From: Shewanella litorisediminis
Lineage (GTDB): Bacteria > Pseudomonadota > Gammaproteobacteria > Enterobacterales > Shewanellaceae
Direction of reading: 5' to 3'
Length of the DNA stretch: 64,000 nucleotides
NCBI RefSeq assembly: GCF_016834455.1
Contig: NZ_CP069213.1
Coordinates: forward strand, 930,501-994,500
Shown: positions 48,146 through 57,272 of the stretch, in pieces
Layout of the letters: each line of letters opens with the position of its first letter
Position numbering within the stretch: position 1 is the first letter of the stretch
Notes under the pieces: model-generated
Seen by the model: only the letters and a program-made list of their open reading frames with translations
Told to the model about the DNA's origin: nothing
Databases searched by the model: none
Translations under genes and position numbers: made by a program

Positions 48146-48305
48146 GGATCTTGTCCTTTTCGAAATGCTGCCGGAGCACCGGGGTTATAGACTCAATATT
48201 AGAAGCGATTTTGCGCTTTTTTCCAACCGCGGCATGAAAAAAAATTACAAAACAGACTTAAAATTTCCAAATAACGCCAGCTGGGTCTTTAAATCGCATC
48301 AGGCA

Positions 48306-48336
48306 AAGAAAAAAGCCACTGCTGGGCAGTGGCTTT
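48306..48336 (-). terminator. Terminator of the OmpA-like gene
   Basis: AAAGCCACTGC, loop, GCAGTGGCTTT then TTTTTT on the minus strand. Confidence 0.87.
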
Positions 48337-48355
48337 ATAAGTGACAACTCACAGA

Positions 48356-49459
48356 TTACTTGAGTACTGGTACCTTTTCAGTACCGGTCACAACGGCTTC
48401 TACACGGCGGTTGGCAGCGTGAGCTTCAGCGGTGTTGCCATCCATTACCGGACGGGTAATACCATAACCCTTGGCAGTCACGCGCTCAGCGCTGATGCCG
48501 TACTTTTCAACCAGCAGTTTGGCAGCGGCATGGGCGCGCTTTTCAGACAGCGTCATGTTGTAGTCAGGGTTACCCACGTTGGAAGCATGACCACCGATTT
48601 CAACGGTAGAACCTGGGTGCTGGTTCATGTAGTTTGCCAGTTTCTCAACAGACCCATAGGAAGCTTTATGGATAACAGAAGAGTTGTTGGCAAAGCGCAG
48701 TGAACCCAGGTTATGGGTGGTCACATCGTCTTTGTAAACGGTACAACCGTAGGCATCAACCTTGTGATCCGCTGGAGTGGCTGGGCACTTGTCCAGATCA
48801 TCGTTTACACCGTCATTATCTGAATCAACAGCGGCTACTACGACTGGAGCTAATACCGGAGCGGCCTTACTGCCGAAACGATAGCTTAGCTCAAGACCCC
48901 AGTAGTTGCTTTCCATCTCGAGGGTATTCCAAATCTCTTCATCGAGATTTTCGTAGCGACGATATTTGGCAGACAGCTTCAGGTTGTCGGTGAAGTTGTA
49001 ACCGATACCGGCACCCACAAATGGCGCAATACCGCTGTCACTATAATAGTTGGAGCCCCAACGTTTGTTGTTATAAACCAGATAGTTCATAGCACCGGCT
49101 TCAGCAGAAAGACTCCATTTGCTCGCGAATGGCCAGAAAGCAACCAGACCCAGGGTGGTGCCCTTGGCGCCTACGTCATTCAGGTTATTGGAGTAGTCGG
49201 TCCACTCGGCTCGGCCCAGGTCACGGTAACCCAGCTCGACACCGAAGTAGTCGTTGAACAGATAGCCGGCAAATACGTCCCAAGCATAAGGACTGTCTTC
49301 ACCACAGGAACGCATGGTTTTTTGATCGCAGGCTGGCTCATAGTTGTTGATACCAACACCGCCACCCACATACCAAGGGCTCATGCCCTCATCAGACGCC
49401 ATAACGCCAAATGGCAGCGCCGATGCGAGCAGTGCAATTTTCAATGAGTTTTTCATCAT
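48356..49459 (-). CDS. OmpA-like outer-membrane protein
   Basis: 367 residues: signal peptide ending GVMA-SDE, an eight-stranded OmpA-type barrel to about residue 200 (repeated aromatic-ended strands), a thrombospondin type-3-like calcium loop (DSDNDGVNDDLDKCPATPADHKVD) with Cys pair, and an OmpA C-terminal peptidoglycan-binding domain (IGGHASNVGNPDYNMTLSEKRAHAAAKLLVEKYG). Structural protein linking outer membrane and peptidoglycan. Confidence 0.93.
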   Translation of the reverse strand: MMKNSLKIALLASALPFGVMASDEGMSPWYVGGGVGINNYEPACDQKTMRSCGEDSPYAWDVFAGYLFNDYFGVELGYRDLGRAEWTDYSNNLNDVGAKGTTLGLVAFWPFASKWSLSAEAGAMNYLVYNNKRWGSNYYSDSGIAPFVGAGIGYNFTDNLKLSAKYRRYENLDEEIWNTLEMESNYWGLELSYRFGSKAAPVLAPVVVAAVDSDNDGVNDDLDKCPATPADHKVDAYGCTVYKDDVTTHNLGSLRFANNSSVIHKASYGSVEKLANYMNQHPGSTVEIGGHASNVGNPDYNMTLSEKRAHAAAKLLVEKYGISAERVTAKGYGITRPVMDGNTAEAHAANRRVEAVVTGTEKVPVLK

Positions 49460-49622
49460 AATTCTCCAAGTCCATTATTTGATTTTCCACCATGATGCTC
49501 ATTAGGAAGTTGGAGCATAGCTTGCGCTTCGCGTGGTGATCCCTTTGTATTTTAGCAAGCCATCCATATTATCGGTGCTAAATTGTTGAATTTCTAGAGT
49601 ACAAAGTTCCTTTTAATTGAAA

Positions 49623-49657
49623 AATTAAAAGGCACCCGCGTGGGGTGCCTTTTAATT
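49623..49657 (-). terminator. Terminator of phosphoketolase gene
   Basis: 15-bp perfect arms AATTAAAAGGCACCC / GGGTGCCTTTTAATT with a 5-nt loop; 19 bases past the xfp stop on the minus strand. Confidence 0.88.
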
Positions 49658-49675
49658 CAATGGATTATTACACTT

Positions 49676-52045
49676 TTAACGAGTCCATACCCAATTTTCA
49701 ATGTGAGCGGGATCTACGCCATTGGCTTTAATATAATTTTTGTGGTCAACCAAACGTTGTAGCATATCAGTGGTAATAGCCACATGTTGGGTTTCATCGA
49801 TAATACCCTGCTGGAACAATTTGTAGGCCATATCGATTACCAGGTGATAGCGAGAAGTGCCATTTCGCACGCCCATATCGAATGGGGTGGTGGTTGAACC
49901 TTCCTCTTCATAGCCCTTGATACGGAATCTATGGCTGCCTTTGTAATCGAATACCAGCTTCTTGATGGTGTTTGGATAACCGTGGTAATTGAATACTACG
50001 CCTTTATCTTTGGTAAAGATTTCATCCATCATCCAGGGCTTCTGCTGGAACTTGCGACTACCCAGACCATTGGAGTTAAGCTCTGACACGCTCACGAAGC
50101 GTACTCTGACCCTTGGAAGCAACTCACGGATCAGCACCAGTGATGCCATACACTCCTGAGTGGCGTAGTCGCCACAACCGGCCAGTACCACGTCAGGGTT
50201 ATCATCCGAGGCGAAATCCCAAATCATCAAACCATCTTTGGCCTGACGGCGGGCTTCATCGAGCGTCAGCCACTGAGGCAGCTCCTTCTTACCTGCAACA
50301 ATGATGTTGAGCTTGTCGCGGTCGGCATAGGCGCGCTCGGTATAAACCAGAGTGCTGTTGGCATCAGCTGGCAGATAGGCAGAAATGATTTCTGGGTGCT
50401 TTTCCAGCATGGCGCCGAGGAAGCTCGGATTCTGGTGCGAATAGCCGTTGTGGTCCTGGCGCTCAAGCAGCGAAGACAGTACCACGTTGCAAGATGGCAA
50501 GGGCTTACGGAAATGCACGCCCTGGCTTGCGTAAACGTATTTACAGTATTGGTCCGCCATGGAAGACACCACCTGTGAGAAGGCCTCATAGGTAGGGAAC
50601 ATGCCGTGACGACCCGTTACAGTGTAACCGTGCATCATGCCGAACAGCAGGTTTTCGGACAGCAGCTCCAGCACACGACCGTCGCGGCTCATGTCTTGAT
50701 CCCAACTCTCGATAGGCCACTGCCAGGCGCGGTCTGTTTCTTCAAACACGGCTTGCAGCTGGTTGGAGTAAGTTTCATCCGGGCTGAAGATACGGAGGTT
50801 GCGCTGATCGCGGTTGAGCTTAAAGGCTTCACGCATCCACTCGCCCATCTTATTCATGGAGTAACCGCGGTGACCCCTTGGTACTTCTGCGCCGTACGCC
50901 AATTTGGTCAGATCTGGATTGGTCAGGGCGCGGACAACCTCGCCGCCGTAGGACAGACGTTGACGACCACAGCTCAGCTCTTTGGGCGGGATCAATGATT
51001 TGATGTCGGCGTCGAACTCCAGCTCACCCTTGTCGGTTACGCTGCAAAGCTCAGCAAACCCATAGCTTGCCAGCCAATTATCCAGGGCTTCGAGGTGACC
51101 TTTATCAGTGGCGCATTTGTTAACGATAACCTGGTGCGACTCGCAGTTGCCCTCAAGTTTCTTACCCTTGTCTTCGGCAACACCAGTCCAACCTTTTGCA
51201 GTGCGCATCAGGATCACCGGCCAGCGTGGTTTACAAACGTCTTCGCCATTACGGGCACGGGTTTGGATGTCGTTAATCATCTCATAGGAAAGGTCCATGG
51301 CTTTGACCATCTGCTCATAGACATCTTCTTCCTGTTGGTCATCCACAATAATCGGGTGATACCCCAAACCACGGAATTCAAGATCCAGTTCTTCATGACT
51401 CATGCGACCCATGCGGGTCGGGCCTGAGATTTTATAGCCGTTAATGTGCACAATCGGCAGTACGGCACCGCAAGTTGCAGGGTTCACCAGTCGGTTGGCG
51501 TACCAGGATGCAGCCAATGGGCCGGTTTCGGATTCACCATCACCCACGAGAACTGTGGCAATCAAATCCGGATTGTCCAGTACGGCACCAAAACCCACAG
51601 ACAAGGAATAACCCAGCTCACCACCTTCGAGGATCTGACCTGGTGCTTCTGGGTTTGCATGTGAAGGATAACCATAAGCAGCTGAAAATTTCTTACAGAT
51701 ATCTTCGATGCCGGTTTCATTGTAGGGGATGGTTTCGGGGTAGAAGTGGCTCAGAGAGCCTTCGATAAACAGGTTGGCCTGAACAGCGGGGAAACCATGG
51801 CCGGGACCAACCAAATAAAGAAACGGACGCTTGTGTTTTACGATGAGACGGTTGACGTTAGCATACACAAAGTTGATGCCGGGACAGGTACCCCAGTGAC
51901 CCAGCAGCCTTGGCTTGATGTCGGTATGAACCAGTGGGCGTTTGTGTAACACATTCTGCTTGAGATAAATCTGCGAGGTAGCCAGAAAGTTGGTGGCACG
52001 CACAAATTTTTTCAGTGCGGTGATTTCTTGCTGTTGAGTCATCAT
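49676..52045 (-). CDS. xfp: Xfp, phosphoketolase (xylulose-5-phosphate/fructose-6-phosphate)
   Basis: 789 residues, thiamine-diphosphate enzyme. Cleaves sugar phosphates with phosphate to acetyl phosphate plus glyceraldehyde 3-phosphate (or erythrose 4-phosphate). N-terminal LLGHWGTCPGINFVYANVNR and YLVGPGHGFPAVQANLFIEGSLS; ThDP/Mg site GDGESETGP ... NGYKISGPT; C-terminal HNGYSHQNPSF and GNGTSRYHLVIDMAYK. Two start codons (ATGATG). Divergent from an amino-acid symporter gene. Unusual in a respiratory gammaproteobacterium but near tal and pgi. Acetyl phosphate could feed an Ack/Pta route. Confidence 0.95.
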   Translation of the reverse strand: MMTQQQEITALKKFVRATNFLATSQIYLKQNVLHKRPLVHTDIKPRLLGHWGTCPGINFVYANVNRLIVKHKRPFLYLVGPGHGFPAVQANLFIEGSLSHFYPETIPYNETGIEDICKKFSAAYGYPSHANPEAPGQILEGGELGYSLSVGFGAVLDNPDLIATVLVGDGESETGPLAASWYANRLVNPATCGAVLPIVHINGYKISGPTRMGRMSHEELDLEFRGLGYHPIIVDDQQEEDVYEQMVKAMDLSYEMINDIQTRARNGEDVCKPRWPVILMRTAKGWTGVAEDKGKKLEGNCESHQVIVNKCATDKGHLEALDNWLASYGFAELCSVTDKGELEFDADIKSLIPPKELSCGRQRLSYGGEVVRALTNPDLTKLAYGAEVPRGHRGYSMNKMGEWMREAFKLNRDQRNLRIFSPDETYSNQLQAVFEETDRAWQWPIESWDQDMSRDGRVLELLSENLLFGMMHGYTVTGRHGMFPTYEAFSQVVSSMADQYCKYVYASQGVHFRKPLPSCNVVLSSLLERQDHNGYSHQNPSFLGAMLEKHPEIISAYLPADANSTLVYTERAYADRDKLNIIVAGKKELPQWLTLDEARRQAKDGLMIWDFASDDNPDVVLAGCGDYATQECMASLVLIRELLPRVRVRFVSVSELNSNGLGSRKFQQKPWMMDEIFTKDKGVVFNYHGYPNTIKKLVFDYKGSHRFRIKGYEEEGSTTTPFDMGVRNGTSRYHLVIDMAYKLFQQGIIDETQHVAITTDMLQRLVDHKNYIKANGVDPAHIENWVWTR

Positions 52046-52103
52046 AAGCCTCTCGATGCTTAAAATGGTTAAGTGGAAACTGTTTTCTTGGGAGTTACTA
52101 TAT

Positions 52104-52120
52104 TTGTAATTTTTTTACAA
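52104..52120. repeat. 17-bp palindrome upstream of xfp
   Basis: TTGTAA, five T, TTACAA, about 60 bases before the xfp ATG. Operator-like; it resembles a compact version of the palindrome in front of aroF, but the regulator is unknown. Confidence 0.4.
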
Positions 52121-52264
52121 AAATGTGCCCCACATCCAAATTCACAAAGTTGATCTCACTAATGTTCACATCTTGTATAGCTATGTATTGTTTGTTAATC
52201 GAGTTTTAACAGTATCTTATACTCGTATTTCTGCCGTGATTCGCATGTCGTATAAATGCTCAAC

Positions 52265-52280
52265 CGTGAGCTTGATCACG
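52265..52280. promoter_or_regulatory. CRP-like site between xfp and the symporter
   Basis: CGTGA, 6 bases, TCACG: the TGTGA-N6-TCACA spacing with one change in each arm. It is about 205-220 bases from each start, so could serve either gene. Confidence 0.45.
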
Positions 52281-52484
52281 AGTTTTTTTTGAAATACTGT
52301 GCTACTTTGCCGCGTCCAATGGGCATCCGATTGTTGTAAGTGGCTCTGAAATTGAGCCACATTTAGGGAATTATTTAAAAAATTTACAGCTATTCATGGG
52401 CTTAAGCCGAAGCTTAAGCACTGTTGCAGCAGCGGCGAAAGAAAGGGAAGCATCGCCACTGCAGGAAGGAAGACGAACAAGACT

Positions 52485-53927
52485 ATGTTAGAAACTATTG
52501 TTAATTTTCTTAACGCCCTGCTGTGGGGCAAGCTGCTGGTTTACGGACTGGTAGGCGCAGGGCTTTACTTCACGGTTCGCCTGGCCTTTATTCAACTGAC
52601 TCACTTTAAACATGGCATCAAGGTGATGACCATCAGTCGTCAGGGAGGAGACGGTGGCTTGTCTTCTTTCCAGGTATTCTGTACCAGCATGGCCGCGCGT
52701 GTCGGCGCAGGCAATATGGCCGGTGTTGCCGTTGCCATTGGTACAGCAGGACCCGGCGCCGTCTTCTGGATGTGGGCCATAGCGGTGCTCGGCATGGCAA
52801 CGGCCATGATTGAATCGACCCTGGCACAGGTTTACAAGGTTAAAGATGAAGACGGGCAGTTCCGTGGTGGCCCAGCCTATTATATGGAGAAGGGACTGGG
52901 GCAACGCTGGATGGGGGCGCTGTTCTCCATCTTCCTGATCTTGGCGTTTGGTTTGGTATTCAACGCTGTGCAGGCCAATACCATTACCGGTGCCCTTGAG
53001 AGGGTGTTTGGTTTTGAACCTCTCTATGTAGGCCTTGGCATTGTGGTGGCCAGCGGATTCGTCATTATGGGCGGTCTTCGCAAAGTGGCGCGGGTATCTG
53101 AAATCGTTGTGCCCTTTATGGCGCTGGTCTATCTGCTCATAGCCTCAGTGGTTGTGGTGGTTAACCTCGACAAGCTGCCAGAAGTATTCAGCCTGATAAT
53201 CAATAGTGCCTTTGGTTGGCAAGAAGCCGTTGCCGGTGGTGTTGCCTACAGCGTGGCACAGGCGATGCAGGCCGGTATTGCCCGTGGCCTTTTCTCCAAC
53301 GAAGCCGGTATGGGCAGTGCAGCCAACGTGGCGGCCAGTGCAACGCCCAATCCAAATCATCCAGCGTCCCAGGGATTTGTGCAAATGATGGGGGTGTTTG
53401 TAGACACTCTGGTGATCTGTACTGCCACTGCGGCCATCATTTTGCTGGCCGGTGACATGGGGGCAGAAAGCGATGGCATTAAACTCACCATCGATGCCCT
53501 GACCAGCCATGTTGGTGATTGGGGTGGTGCCTTTATCGCGTTTGCCATTTTTCTGTTCTGCTTTACTTCCATTATTGCCAACTATTCCTATGCCGAAACC
53601 AACGTGATGTTTCTGTCCGGCAACCGTAAAACGGCATTGCCGCTGTTCAGGTTACTGGTGCTGGGCATGGTGATGTTTGGCGCCATGGCAAAGATCAGCC
53701 TGGTGTGGGATCTTGCAGACGTTTCCATGGGCTTGATGGCCATAGTGAATATCATTGCACTGGTGCTGCTGTCCGGTCTTGCTATCAGGGTTATCGATGA
53801 TTATCGGGAGCAGCTGAAAAAAGGCGATATGCCGGTATTCGACAGAAGTAAGTTTCCCGAACTCGATGGACAGGTGGAAACCGATATCTGGCCCGAGAAT
53901 ACCAAAGCCAAGCCTACCGAAGCCTGA
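52485..53927 (+). CDS. Sodium:alanine symporter family (AGCS) transporter
   Basis: 480 residues, about 10-11 transmembrane helices. Family motifs GNMAGVAVAIGTAGPGAVFWMW and NEAGMGSAANVAASATPNPNHPASQGFVQMMGVF. Takes up Ala or Gly with Na+. The ATG follows AGGAAGGAAG. Homologues in Shewanella are often annotated AlsT/DagA-like; substrate not decidable here. Confidence 0.93.
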   Translation: MLETIVNFLNALLWGKLLVYGLVGAGLYFTVRLAFIQLTHFKHGIKVMTISRQGGDGGLSSFQVFCTSMAARVGAGNMAGVAVAIGTAGPGAVFWMWAIAVLGMATAMIESTLAQVYKVKDEDGQFRGGPAYYMEKGLGQRWMGALFSIFLILAFGLVFNAVQANTITGALERVFGFEPLYVGLGIVVASGFVIMGGLRKVARVSEIVVPFMALVYLLIASVVVVVNLDKLPEVFSLIINSAFGWQEAVAGGVAYSVAQAMQAGIARGLFSNEAGMGSAANVAASATPNPNHPASQGFVQMMGVFVDTLVICTATAAIILLAGDMGAESDGIKLTIDALTSHVGDWGGAFIAFAIFLFCFTSIIANYSYAETNVMFLSGNRKTALPLFRLLVLGMVMFGAMAKISLVWDLADVSMGLMAIVNIIALVLLSGLAIRVIDDYREQLKKGDMPVFDRSKFPELDGQVETDIWPENTKAKPTEA

Positions 53928-53944
53928 GCCGGTTAGCCCAATCT

Positions 53945-53976
53945 AAAAAACCACGCCACTGCGGCGTGGTTTTTTT
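53945..53976 (+). terminator. Terminator of the AGCS gene
   Basis: AAAAAACCACGCC, 5-nt loop, GGCGTGGTTTTTTT; A-rich on the left, so possibly bidirectional. Confidence 0.87.
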
Positions 53977-54024
53977 ATGTCTCTTGGGTATCATAAGGCT
54001 TAACTGAACTGATGCGAGAGACCC

Positions 54025-54798
54025 ATGCTGGTTGTAATTTCCCCTGCCAAAACATTGGATTATGAAAATCCCGCGCTCGTAAAACAGTACACGTTACCGG
54101 AGCTGGTGAGCCACAGCGCTGAGCTGATAGAAGTGTGCAAGCGCTTAACACCGGCAGACATAGCATCTTTGATGTCTGTGAGTGACAAGATTGCCGGGCT
54201 GAATGCCGCCAGATTTGCTTCCTGGACGCCGTCCTTTTCATTGGAAAACGCCAAGCAGGCACTGTTTGCTTTTCGTGGAGATGTCTACACCGGATTGGAT
54301 GCAGACACCCTGAGCAACGAAGAGCTTGACTATGCCCAGTCACATCTGCGGATGCTTTCAGGTTTGTATGGCGTGCTTAAACCGCTGGACTTGATGCAGG
54401 CCTATCGTCTCGAAATGGGCACAGCCCTTGGCAATGGCCGTGGTAAAAATCTGTATGAATTTTGGGACAATATCATTACGGATAAACTGAACGAGGCGCT
54501 TGCGGCCCAGGGCGATGATATTTTGGTTAACCTTGCGTCCAATGAATACTTCAAGGCGGTGAAAGCCAAAGGAATTCAAGGAACCTTGGTCACCCCTGTG
54601 TTTAAGGATGCCAAAAACGGTCAGTACAAGATCATCAGTTTTTACGCCAAGAAGGCCCGCGGTATGATGGCGCGCTTTATCCTGGCCACCCGGCCAAAGA
54701 CCCTGGAAGATTTGAAAGGGTTTGATTACGATGGATATTATTACAGCCCAGAGCAGTCAACTCCCAACGCGCCTGTGTTTTTGCGGGAAGAGCGCTGA
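54025..54798 (+). CDS. yaaA: YaaA, peroxide-stress protein
   Basis: 257 residues of the DUF328/UPF0246 family: [12 protein letters not shown] at the N terminus, [15 protein letters not shown], and [23 protein letters not shown]; ends [10 protein letters not shown]. In E. coli it is induced by OxyR and limits free iron and DNA damage during H2O2 stress; DNA-binding has been shown. Confidence 0.95.
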   Translation: MLVVISPAKTLDYENPALVKQYTLPELVSHSAELIEVCKRLTPADIASLMSVSDKIAGLNAARFASWTPSFSLENAKQALFAFRGDVYTGLDADTLSNEELDYAQSHLRMLSGLYGVLKPLDLMQAYRLEMGTALGNGRGKNLYEFWDNIITDKLNEALAAQGDDILVNLASNEYFKAVKAKGIQGTLVTPVFKDAKNGQYKIISFYAKKARGMMARFILATRPKTLEDLKGFDYDGYYYSPEQSTPNAPVFLREER

Positions 54799-54815
54799 AG
54801 TGGCGAGGAGGAAGT

Positions 54816-54842
54816 AAAAACGCGGCCTCAGGCCGCGTTTTT
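54816..54842. terminator. Bidirectional terminator between yaaA and the M28 peptidase gene
   Basis: AAAAACGCGGCC, loop TCA, GGCCGCGTTTTT. Confidence 0.87.
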
Positions 54843-54862
54843 CATGAACTAAAACCTCAGAA

Positions 54863-56266
54863 TTATTCCTTGGGGGGCAAGGGTCTCAGTTCTACATCGC
54901 TGTTGGCCACCATCCAGGCGAACTGTGCATATACGGCGACGTTTTGTGCCAGCGCCTCAGGGTTAATCTTGTCCAGTGTATCGTTAGGGGTGTGGTGATA
55001 GTCGAAGTAGTCAGTGCCGTCTTGACGAAGTGATGCCACAGGTACCCCGAGAGCGGGCAGCATGGATACATCGGGGCCACCAGAGGCCTTGTTATTACCC
55101 GCTGCTACGCCGAGTGTGCCTGCAACCTTCATCGCGCTGACCAAGGGCATATGAGCCGCATCGGCAACCCGCCAGTCTATTTGGTAGATAGGGCCAGCGC
55201 CAAAGTCTGATTCGGCCGCGATATAGTGTTTCTCAAGCTCGGCTTCGTGGGCCTTGGCATAGGTTTTTCCGCCCAACAATCCCAGCTCTTCTGCGGCATA
55301 AAGTACTACGCGAATGGTACGGGCCGGCTTTTGTTGCAGGTCGAGAATGTGTTTGGCTGCGGCTGTCACTATGGCTACGCCGGCGCCGTCATCGATGGCG
55401 CCTGTCCCCTCGTCCCAGGAATCAAGGTGTGCACCAATCAAGACAATCTCATCGGCCTTGGTGCTGCCTTTGACTTCGGCTATCACATTGTAAGACGTGG
55501 TTTCACCGCGGCGCTCTGAGCCCAACTCCAAAGAAATCACGACTTCCCTATCGCGCTTAAGCATGGCATTAATCAAGTCGGCATCCGGGTTGGAGATGGC
55601 TGCGGCCGGAATGGCGGTAACGCCTTCCTTGTAACGCATCATACCTGTGTGGGCCATGCGGTCGTGATCTGTGCCGATGGAGCGAATGATGATACCAACG
55701 GCCCCTTTTTCTGCCGCTGCAATGGCTCCACTGCTACGGCCCGAAGCGGTTTGGCCATAGCCATTTCCATCTCGATGTCTTTCTGTTTTGGCATCAATAA
55801 AGGCGATTTTGCCTTCAAGGATACCAGCCTCAGCTTTTTGTAAGTCTTTCAGGTTGTCAAAACGCACTATGGCAGCGTTCAGTCCTTCAGGGGGCGTGGC
55901 AACACTGCCGCCCAGAGCAGTCAATACCATGGGTTGAGGGAAGGGACTCACAATACTGGCTTTGGCGATACCCCTGTGCCACACCGGGACAGTTACAGGC
56001 TCCTTGTAAACTCTGTCAAATCCTAGGCTCTGCAGCTTTGCGATGGCCCAATCTACAGCGACCTTATCCTGAACGCTGCCCGCAAGTCTGGGGCCCACTT
56101 CAACTGTCAAAGATTCCACGATGTCATAACCAAGGGGAGAAGACAGGGCTTTTTGTGCCAGTTGTTCTGCAACTTTCTGATTTATATCGTCCGATGAAAA
56201 TGCGCCCCAAGGGGCTGTGATAGCAATCAGGCCGAGTCCAGCCAGAAGCTTAGGTAGGGTTTTCAT
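54863..56266 (-). CDS. Secreted M28-family zinc peptidase
   Basis: 467 residues with a signal peptide (GLGLIAITAPWGAFS). A PA domain insert (about 130-250) precedes the di-zinc aminopeptidase core: GAHLDSWDEGTGAIDDGAGVAI gives metal His and Asp, AAEELGLLGG the catalytic and ligand Glu, and a late DYHHTPNDT His. Probably a periplasmic or secreted carboxypeptidase Q-like aminopeptidase; substrate unknown. Confidence 0.92.
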   Translation of the reverse strand: MKTLPKLLAGLGLIAITAPWGAFSSDDINQKVAEQLAQKALSSPLGYDIVESLTVEVGPRLAGSVQDKVAVDWAIAKLQSLGFDRVYKEPVTVPVWHRGIAKASIVSPFPQPMVLTALGGSVATPPEGLNAAIVRFDNLKDLQKAEAGILEGKIAFIDAKTERHRDGNGYGQTASGRSSGAIAAAEKGAVGIIIRSIGTDHDRMAHTGMMRYKEGVTAIPAAAISNPDADLINAMLKRDREVVISLELGSERRGETTSYNVIAEVKGSTKADEIVLIGAHLDSWDEGTGAIDDGAGVAIVTAAAKHILDLQQKPARTIRVVLYAAEELGLLGGKTYAKAHEAELEKHYIAAESDFGAGPIYQIDWRVADAAHMPLVSAMKVAGTLGVAAGNNKASGGPDVSMLPALGVPVASLRQDGTDYFDYHHTPNDTLDKINPEALAQNVAVYAQFAWMVANSDVELRPLPPKE

Positions 56267-56392
56267 GTGTTTCCTCTATTTTTATTAGGTACGTCTCATT
56301 TTTGAAAACAATCTAACAAAAAGTGTGGGCTGTGTCCCGACGAAGTCTGTAAGCCAAGGCTATATTAGGCTCGGGGTTTGTATTAGGAGAAT

Positions 56393-56698
56393 ATGCTCGT
56401 AATGAATATTGAATTAATGCAGGAGCGAGCTGATCATGCGGTAGTGCTGTTAAAGGCGCTGGCCAATGAGCGTCGGTTGTTCATCCTGTGCCATCTGCTC
56501 AACGAAGGCGAGATGTGCGTTGGAGAAATGAACAAAAAACTTGGGTTAAGTCAGTCGGCACTGTCGCAGCACCTGGCTTGGCTCAGGAAGGATAATCTGG
56601 TCTCGACCCGTAAGGAAGCTCAGACGGTATTCTACTCGTTGAAAAGTGACGAGGTGAAAGAAATGATCAAGCTGCTCAATAACATTTATTGCCATTGA
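56393..56698 (+). CDS. ArsR/SmtB-family repressor of the BigR/YgaV persulfide-sensor type
   Basis: 101 residues. Winged-helix with NEGEMCVGEMNKKLGLSQSALSQHLAWLRKDNLVSTRKEAQTVFYSL. C42 in MCVGEM and C100 near the C terminus (YCH) fit the two-Cys pattern of BigR, SqrR and E. coli YgaV, in which persulfide forms a tetrasulfide bridge and relieves repression. ATG at 56393 is only three bases from AGGAG, so an in-frame ATG at 56402 may be used. No sulfide-oxidation gene adjoins it. Confidence 0.85.
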   Translation: MLVMNIELMQERADHAVVLLKALANERRLFILCHLLNEGEMCVGEMNKKLGLSQSALSQHLAWLRKDNLVSTRKEAQTVFYSLKSDEVKEMIKLLNNIYCH

Positions 56699-56700
56699 AC

Positions 56701-56740
56701 AGACATAAAAAAACCGGCCTGAGCCGGTTTTTTTATGTCT
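56701..56740. terminator. 40-base perfect bidirectional terminator, ArsR-type gene and rpsT
   Basis: 18-bp arms from AGACATAAAAAAACCGGC to its exact complement, with a 4-nt CTGA loop. Both strands give a GC stem plus T-run. Confidence 0.9.
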
Positions 56741-56752
56741 TGCTGGCAGCGA

Positions 56753-57019
56753 TTAAGCAGCCAGAGCCTTGATACGGGCGTTCAGACGAGCCTTTTGACG
56801 GGCAGCCTTGTTCTTGTGGATCAGGCCTTTGGTAGCCATACGGTCAACGATAGGCTGAGCAACGGCGAAGGCTTCAGTAGCAGCTTTGTGATCACCGGTT
56901 TTGATGGCGGCGATAACTTTCTTCACGTAGGTACGCAGCATTGAGCGACGGCTGGCGTTGTGCTGACGACGCTTTTCAGATTGAATAGCGCGTTTCTTTG
57001 CAGTCTTGCTGTTAGCCAA
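56753..57019 (-). CDS. rpsT: RpsT, 30S ribosomal protein S20
   Basis: 88 residues, very basic: [34 protein letters not shown]. The start is a TTG (57017-57019), as in E. coli rpsT, where the UUG start is part of autogenous control. Divergent from murJ, as in many relatives. Confidence 0.96.
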   Translation of the reverse strand: MANSKTAKKRAIQSEKRRQHNASRRSMLRTYVKKVIAAIKTGDHKAATEAFAVAQPIVDRMATKGLIHKNKAARQKARLNARIKALAA

Positions 57020-57272
57020 GGTGCAACTCCTAAAAACTTGGGATTAATACTTTTAAAGGCCGAGGAATATGCCCGTATTTTGCCACTTTGTCAATGGCAA
57101 TGGTGGAATATCCGCCATTAAGGCAAATAAATCCAACCCGACTTGGCTATCTTCAACCCAACTCGTGTAAAATGTGGCGCAATTCTACCAGCAAATACTG
57201 TCGTATGACAGAGCCGGAAGCGTTTTTTTCCAAGATATCACCCGCATTTTCCGGTCCTTCCCAGGGGGCAAA

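Larger units (their letters stand above)
52046..52484. other. 439-base divergent intergenic region of xfp and the AGCS symporter gene
   Basis: AT-rich region with no ORF. It holds a TTGTAA-N5-TTACAA palindrome at 52104-52120, just upstream of xfp, and a CRP-like palindrome at 52265-52280. Between them a half-site-like GTTCACA sits near 52160. GGAAGGAAG precedes the symporter ATG. Confidence 0.6.
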
